Assembly (NCBI GenBank): GCA_024643705.1
Contig: JAHEML010000132.1
Location: 1-8,009, forward strand
Origin: Caldilineaceae bacterium
GTDB lineage: Bacteria > Chloroflexota > Anaerolineae > Caldilineales > Caldilineaceae
DNA length: 8,009 nucleotides
Direction of reading: 5' to 3'
Numbering within the stretch: position 1 is the stretch's first letter; every line of letters begins with the position of its first letter. Of the stretch, positions 5,502-8,009 are shown piece by piece. The notes under the pieces are model-generated. The model was not told the DNA's origin. It worked only from the letters and a program-made list of their open reading frames with translations, and did not search any database. Position numbers and translations under genes: made by a program.

Positions 5502-5927
5502 TCACTTTCGTGTAATTACAGGCAAGAAGATTTTGGCTGGATTGTCAGCATTTGGTGTTGGTGTTCTGGTTGGAGTCGCTGTCGCTGCTTTTGTCGGTGT
5601 TCTGGTCGGGGTCGCTGTCGCTGCTTTTGTCGGTGTTCTGGTAGGAGTTGCCGTCACATCTGCTTTCCCCCAGAACCCGCTCTGAAGTTGAAACGTGCCG
5701 CCGGATGCTGGCGCATCGGCCACAGCCTGACCAATGCTGCCGCTTACCCGATACGGCCCGCCTGCACTTGTGCCGCCGCCGCCGCTGACGACTGTCCATG
5801 GCAAAGTGATGCCACCTGCCGCCATCAGTATCCCAACGCTCAGGCCGGCACCCAGCAGCAGAACGACAAGCAGCACCGTTCTCCTGTAATGGCTCGTTTT
5901 GAACAGTGGGTGCTGTTGTCTGCTCAT
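5502..5927 (-). CDS. Small exported protein with GGGGTSAGG module, Pro/Thr repeats and C-terminal FLPVI tail
   Basis: A 141-residue protein of unknown function. A basic N-terminus (HYRR) precedes one hydrophobic segment (about 17-37), a signal peptide or membrane anchor. Next comes WTVVSGGGGTSAGGPYRVSG (44-63), continuing through SIGQ to FQLQSGFWG (79-87). I recall this module from many secreted Chloroflexota and some other bacterial proteins, where it has no assigned role. A low-complexity spacer (92-125) contains the 12-residue unit TATPTRTPTKAA repeated about 2.7 times. The protein ends DNPAKIFLPVITRK. A hydrophobic LPxxx tail after a Pro/Thr spacer recurs in exported proteins of this phylum and may be a sorting or anchoring signal, which is inference. 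The ATG at 5927 overlaps the upstream stop as ATGA, with GGAGG 7 nt before it, so translation is probably coupled to the 571-residue partner. Confidence 0.85.
   Translation of the reverse strand: MSRQQHPLFKTSHYRRTVLLVVLLLGAGLSVGILMAAGGITLPWTVVSGGGGTSAGGPYRVSGSIGQAVADAPASGGTFQLQSGFWGKADVTATPTRTPTKAATATPTRTPTKAATATPTRTPTPNADNPAKIFLPVITRK
5560..5655 (-). repeat. 36-bp tandem repeat encoding the Pro/Thr spacer
   Basis: Two full 36-bp units (5560-5595 and 5596-5631) differ at two bases. A 24-bp partial third unit (5632-5655) has more changes. The period is in frame (12 residues). Near-identity suggests recent expansion by slippage or recombination, so spacer length may vary between strains. Confidence 0.9.
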
Positions 5928-7639
5928 TTTCCCGCCTCCGAATCAGCGCTTTCCTGCAATTTCAGTGCAGCATCCTGTGCTTGTTCCAGGGCATAATTGA
6001 CGCCTCTACTGGCTGGCTGACCAAAAGCTTCTGGGCTAAGATATGTTCCCCGTTCAGAAGGGCTTTTATCCTCTTCCACCACAATGCGATGGGCCTCGGC
6101 ATAGGCGTCGTGTCGGATGCCGGTGACCTGCCACGAGACCTTCAGGCCCGCCGCTCCCCCGGCAATCTGGAAGCGATTGTCTGCTATCTCCTGGGCAATG
6201 TACAGGGGAGCGAATCCACCGATAGGAGTCAACTGGTAGCGAAAGTCTTGGTTGAGCGCCTGAAAATAGTCAGGTAGCTCCACTGTGGCTGCGCCATTTT
6301 CGTCCAGAATAATGTTGCCATTGTAGACATTCATCATGTCCGGCGATTCGACGAACGAGTGGCTGAGGGTGCGATTCTCTGGATCAAGGGGATGATCGAT
6401 TTTGAAGGTCCCGGCAGACTTTGAAAGGGTGCCGACGACTTCCAGATTGCCAGCGATTTTTACTCTGTCGGCAAAATAACCAGCATATCCGCTGGCCGAA
6501 TTGGTATCCCCATAGACACCATAGTTGACACCGCTGAAGCTGCTGGCATAGCCATAGGCGCCAATACCTCCGCTACTATCACTTCTACCATAGACACCGC
6601 GATTGGAGCCGGTGGAACTGTCAGCGTAACCGTAGACGCCTATGCCGTCCGAACTGATACTCTTACCATAGACGCCGTAATTGACGCCAGTGCTGTTTGC
6701 TGCATTGCCCACGACGCCCCGGCCAGTGGTGCTGTAACTTAACCCAAGAACACCGTACGTTGTACCGGTTTGGCTAGACGCAGTGCCCCAAACGCCCACA
6801 CCACTTGTGGCTACGGAATTTCCGCTAACCCCAACGGCGTTGCCTGTGGTAGCGCTGTTCGTACCGTATATCGCTGCACTTTGTCCGCTGGCGGCGGAAC
6901 CATACACGCCATAGCCAGTACCTGTGTTGGCCGTACTCTCACCATAGAGACCGTAAGTTGTACCGGTTGCCAACAGCCCAGTTCCATTCGTATTCTCTAG
7001 CCTCAACCCAATACCACCGCTCCCACTCCATAATTCACCAAAGTGATCGTGGCTATTGTTGAAGGCGGTGCAAATCCAGGATGACCCACTTTTCTCGACA
7101 TGCTGCCCGCTGGTACAATTTAGCTCGCGCATCAAATCGTCATCCGTGTTATCTTTGAAGCCCGCTGGCACACCTGTCAAGCCAGCCCAGGGCGCTTTCT
7201 GGCTCCACAACGATTGGGGTACTGCTGTCAATGCCTGGCGAGGACTCAGGGTGGTAAAGGTTCCACTGCCGCTGGGTCGTACTTTGATTTGGATCCAAAG
7301 AGCCGTATTTGAAAAGAGGGAGCCAAAATCCAATGACACAGTGAAAAGTCCACTCGTCACGGTGACTGTCGATTTAGTCAGAGTGCTGCCTACTTGGGTG
7401 CCGCCGCTGGCCGCATTGAAGAGGAGAAATTGGAGATCATAATTGCCATTGGCGGGGCTACCCCCGTTGTCCAGCCTGCCCTGAAAGGTAAAGGCTGTCC
7501 CCAATGCGACATCTGTTTCGGTAGGCGTTTGGGGCGTCTCACCCTGGGCCTGTGTTCTCTGAGCACTTAGGAAGGTCAGAATCAACCCTGCGCATACGGC
7601 AGCCATCAACACGACCATATACATCATTTTCTGTTTCAT
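5924..7639 (-). CDS. Secreted repeat protein: N-terminal beta domain, 26-residue dyad repeats, conserved C-terminal domain
   Basis: A 571-residue exported protein of unknown function. A signal peptide (1-31, hydrophobic core about 7-27) ends near RTQA-Q. A beta-rich domain follows (about 47-145: FTFQGRLDNGGSPANGNYDL, then SGLFTVSLDFG, then TLSPRQALTAVPQSLW), of a type common in bacterial secreted proteins. GVPAGFKDNTDDD and a NCTSGQ..SSWICT segment (Cys175 and Cys190, possible disulfide) lead to repeats at about 220-390. A C-terminal domain (about 413-541: KIDHPLDPENRTLSHSFVES, NGAATVELPDYF, LNQDFRYQLTPIG, KVSWQVTGIRHDAYA) resembles widely distributed uncharacterised proteins. The tail is polar and probably helical. 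The layout suggests a surface or fibre-like protein. An in-frame ATG at 7690 exists, but the one at 7639 gives a clean signal peptide and has GGTGGGGG just before it, so it is chosen. Its stop overlaps the next start. Confidence 0.88.
   Translation of the reverse strand: MKQKMMYMVVLMAAVCAGLILTFLSAQRTQAQGETPQTPTETDVALGTAFTFQGRLDNGGSPANGNYDLQFLLFNAASGGTQVGSTLTKSTVTVTSGLFTVSLDFGSLFSNTALWIQIKVRPSGSGTFTTLSPRQALTAVPQSLWSQKAPWAGLTGVPAGFKDNTDDDLMRELNCTSGQHVEKSGSSWICTAFNNSHDHFGELWSGSGGIGLRLENTNGTGLLATGTTYGLYGESTANTGTGYGVYGSAASGQSAAIYGTNSATTGNAVGVSGNSVATSGVGVWGTASSQTGTTYGVLGLSYSTTGRGVVGNAANSTGVNYGVYGKSISSDGIGVYGYADSSTGSNRGVYGRSDSSGGIGAYGYASSFSGVNYGVYGDTNSASGYAGYFADRVKIAGNLEVVGTLSKSAGTFKIDHPLDPENRTLSHSFVESPDMMNVYNGNIILDENGAATVELPDYFQALNQDFRYQLTPIGGFAPLYIAQEIADNRFQIAGGAAGLKVSWQVTGIRHDAYAEAHRIVVEEDKSPSERGTYLSPEAFGQPASRGVNYALEQAQDAALKLQESADSEAGK
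5935..5939 (-). promoter_or_regulatory. Ribosome binding site inside the upstream gene, for the 141-residue protein
   Basis: GGAGG on the minus strand lies 7 nt before the ATG at 5927 and within the last codons of the 571-residue gene. It supports true initiation at the ATGA overlap. Confidence 0.75.
6470..6982 (-). repeat. Alternating 14/12-residue repeats (26-residue dyads) in the secreted protein
   Basis: Thirteen units end in a YGVYG-like pentapeptide. Counting between pentapeptide ends, spacings run 14, 12, 14, 12 without exception across the first twelve; the last unit ends in a variant YAGYFA. Long units look like xxSxxTGxxYGVYG and short ones like xSxSSxGIGVYG. The period corresponds to 78 bp, but the DNA copies have diverged, which suggests old repeats kept by selection on the protein. 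A beta-solenoid or trimeric beta-fibre fold is likely by pattern; this is inference. Confidence 0.9.
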
Positions 7640-7662
7640 GTTTCCCCCACCGGAATCCCGGC

Positions 7663-7691
7663 AGTATAGACCTTCAAGTATGTGGTGCACG
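7663..7691 (-). promoter_or_regulatory. Possible promoter of the exported-protein operon
   Basis: TATACT (minus strand, 7668-7663) is a good -10. The hexamer 17 bp upstream (CGTGCA, 7691-7686) is a poor -35. The start would be near 7656, leaving a leader of about 17 nt. If correct, the upstream ATG at 7690 cannot be used, which agrees with the start chosen for the gene. Confidence 0.25.
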
Positions 7692-8009
7692 ATGGAGTGT
7701 TCTCTTCGGCAATTATGAAAATTGCAAAAAAGATTGGATCACGCAAAGGGTTCGGTGCAAGAGATTAGCATCCTGAACACTTGCGCTTTGGGTTTCGGGG
7801 AGGGAATGGGGACACTATGGCGGGCAATTGCATTGAAACCAGAGCAGTTTTACCGTAAGCGGCCTGTACCTGGCGTCAAATGGTTGACAAGCGCTAGCAT
7901 CCGCCCGTTGGGGGCGAGATGGGCATGGGGGTCAAAGGTAACCAAAGTCAGTTGTCTTTGATCTAGTTGTCATCCGTTGTTGCTCACCCCCTTTCCGATC
8001 ACTGTTTCG
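7691..8009. other. Stretch with no convincing gene at the right edge
   Basis: No frame here combines a ribosome site, adequate length and a recognisable domain. On the minus strand one frame reads as two short stretches separated by a stop: about 39 codons (7969-7853, containing TLVTFDPHAHLAPNGRM), then about 36 codons (ending ISCTEPFA). A plus-strand frame at 7722-7961 (79 codons) covers the same DNA. Either could be a decayed gene end, but neither is recognised. AT-rich DNA at 7712-7735 probably belongs to the upstream region of the exported-protein operon. Confidence 0.5.

Noticed and set aside
5560..5655. Possible CRISPR array (36-bp period)
   Set aside because: The units are directly adjacent with no spacers, and they lie in frame inside a coding sequence.
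5487..5996. Cys-rich plus-strand frame with apparent repeats
   Set aside because: It is the antisense shadow of the 36-bp Pro/Thr repeat in the minus-strand gene.
7640..7690. Upstream ATG at 7690 as start of the secreted repeat protein
   Set aside because: It would place 17 polar residues before the signal peptide, and it overlaps the likely promoter. The ATG at 7639 has a better ribosome site.

Overview
The window looks like a piece of a Chloroflexota chromosome, probably from the Anaerolineae/Caldilineae side. That placement is inferred from gene style, not from a marker gene. Three things support it: long Pro/Thr-rich linkers in surface proteins, a small secreted protein with a 'GGGGTSAGGPY..SGSIGQ' module that ends in a 'KIFLPVI' tail, and a transmembrane Ser/Thr kinase next to an FHA-domain transcription factor. 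No rRNA, tRNA, CRISPR array or intact insertion sequence was seen.

Layout, left to right. Positions 1-564 (minus) hold the N-terminal 188 residues of a low-specificity L-threonine aldolase that runs off the window. A 223-bp gap follows, with a compact set of hairpins (665-727) and a CGCAAAG-type repeat (741-783). Positions 788-2890 (minus) encode a membrane Ser/Thr protein kinase whose extracellular end carries two copies of an LGFP-like module. Divergent from it, 3088-3732 (plus) encodes an FHA domain fused to an OmpR/PhoB-type winged helix. The 197 bp between the two starts hold good promoter candidates in both directions. After a 326-bp leader and intergenic stretch comes an ECF sigma factor (4059-4682, plus), then a YdjM-like membrane protein with metal-ligand motifs (4735-5340, plus). 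A strong inverted repeat (5438-5481) separates these from a convergent two-gene unit on the minus strand. That unit is a secreted protein of 571 residues with a strictly alternating 14/12-residue repeat (5924-7639), coupled by an ATGA overlap to a 141-residue secreted or membrane-anchored protein (5502-5927). Positions 7691-8009 have no convincing gene.

How the parts may work together (inference). The kinase could sense something at the cell surface through its external LGFP-like repeats and phosphorylate threonines inside the cell. The FHA-winged-helix protein, which has no receiver domain, could read that phosphorylation and change transcription. The nearby ECF sigma factor lacks an adjacent anti-sigma gene and could belong to the same surface-response circuit. 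The two exported proteins downstream are plausible surface products, but nothing in the sequence links them directly to the regulators. The most distinctive observations are the 26-residue dyad repeat, the kinase/FHA-wHTH pair with facing promoters, and the duplicated external kinase module.
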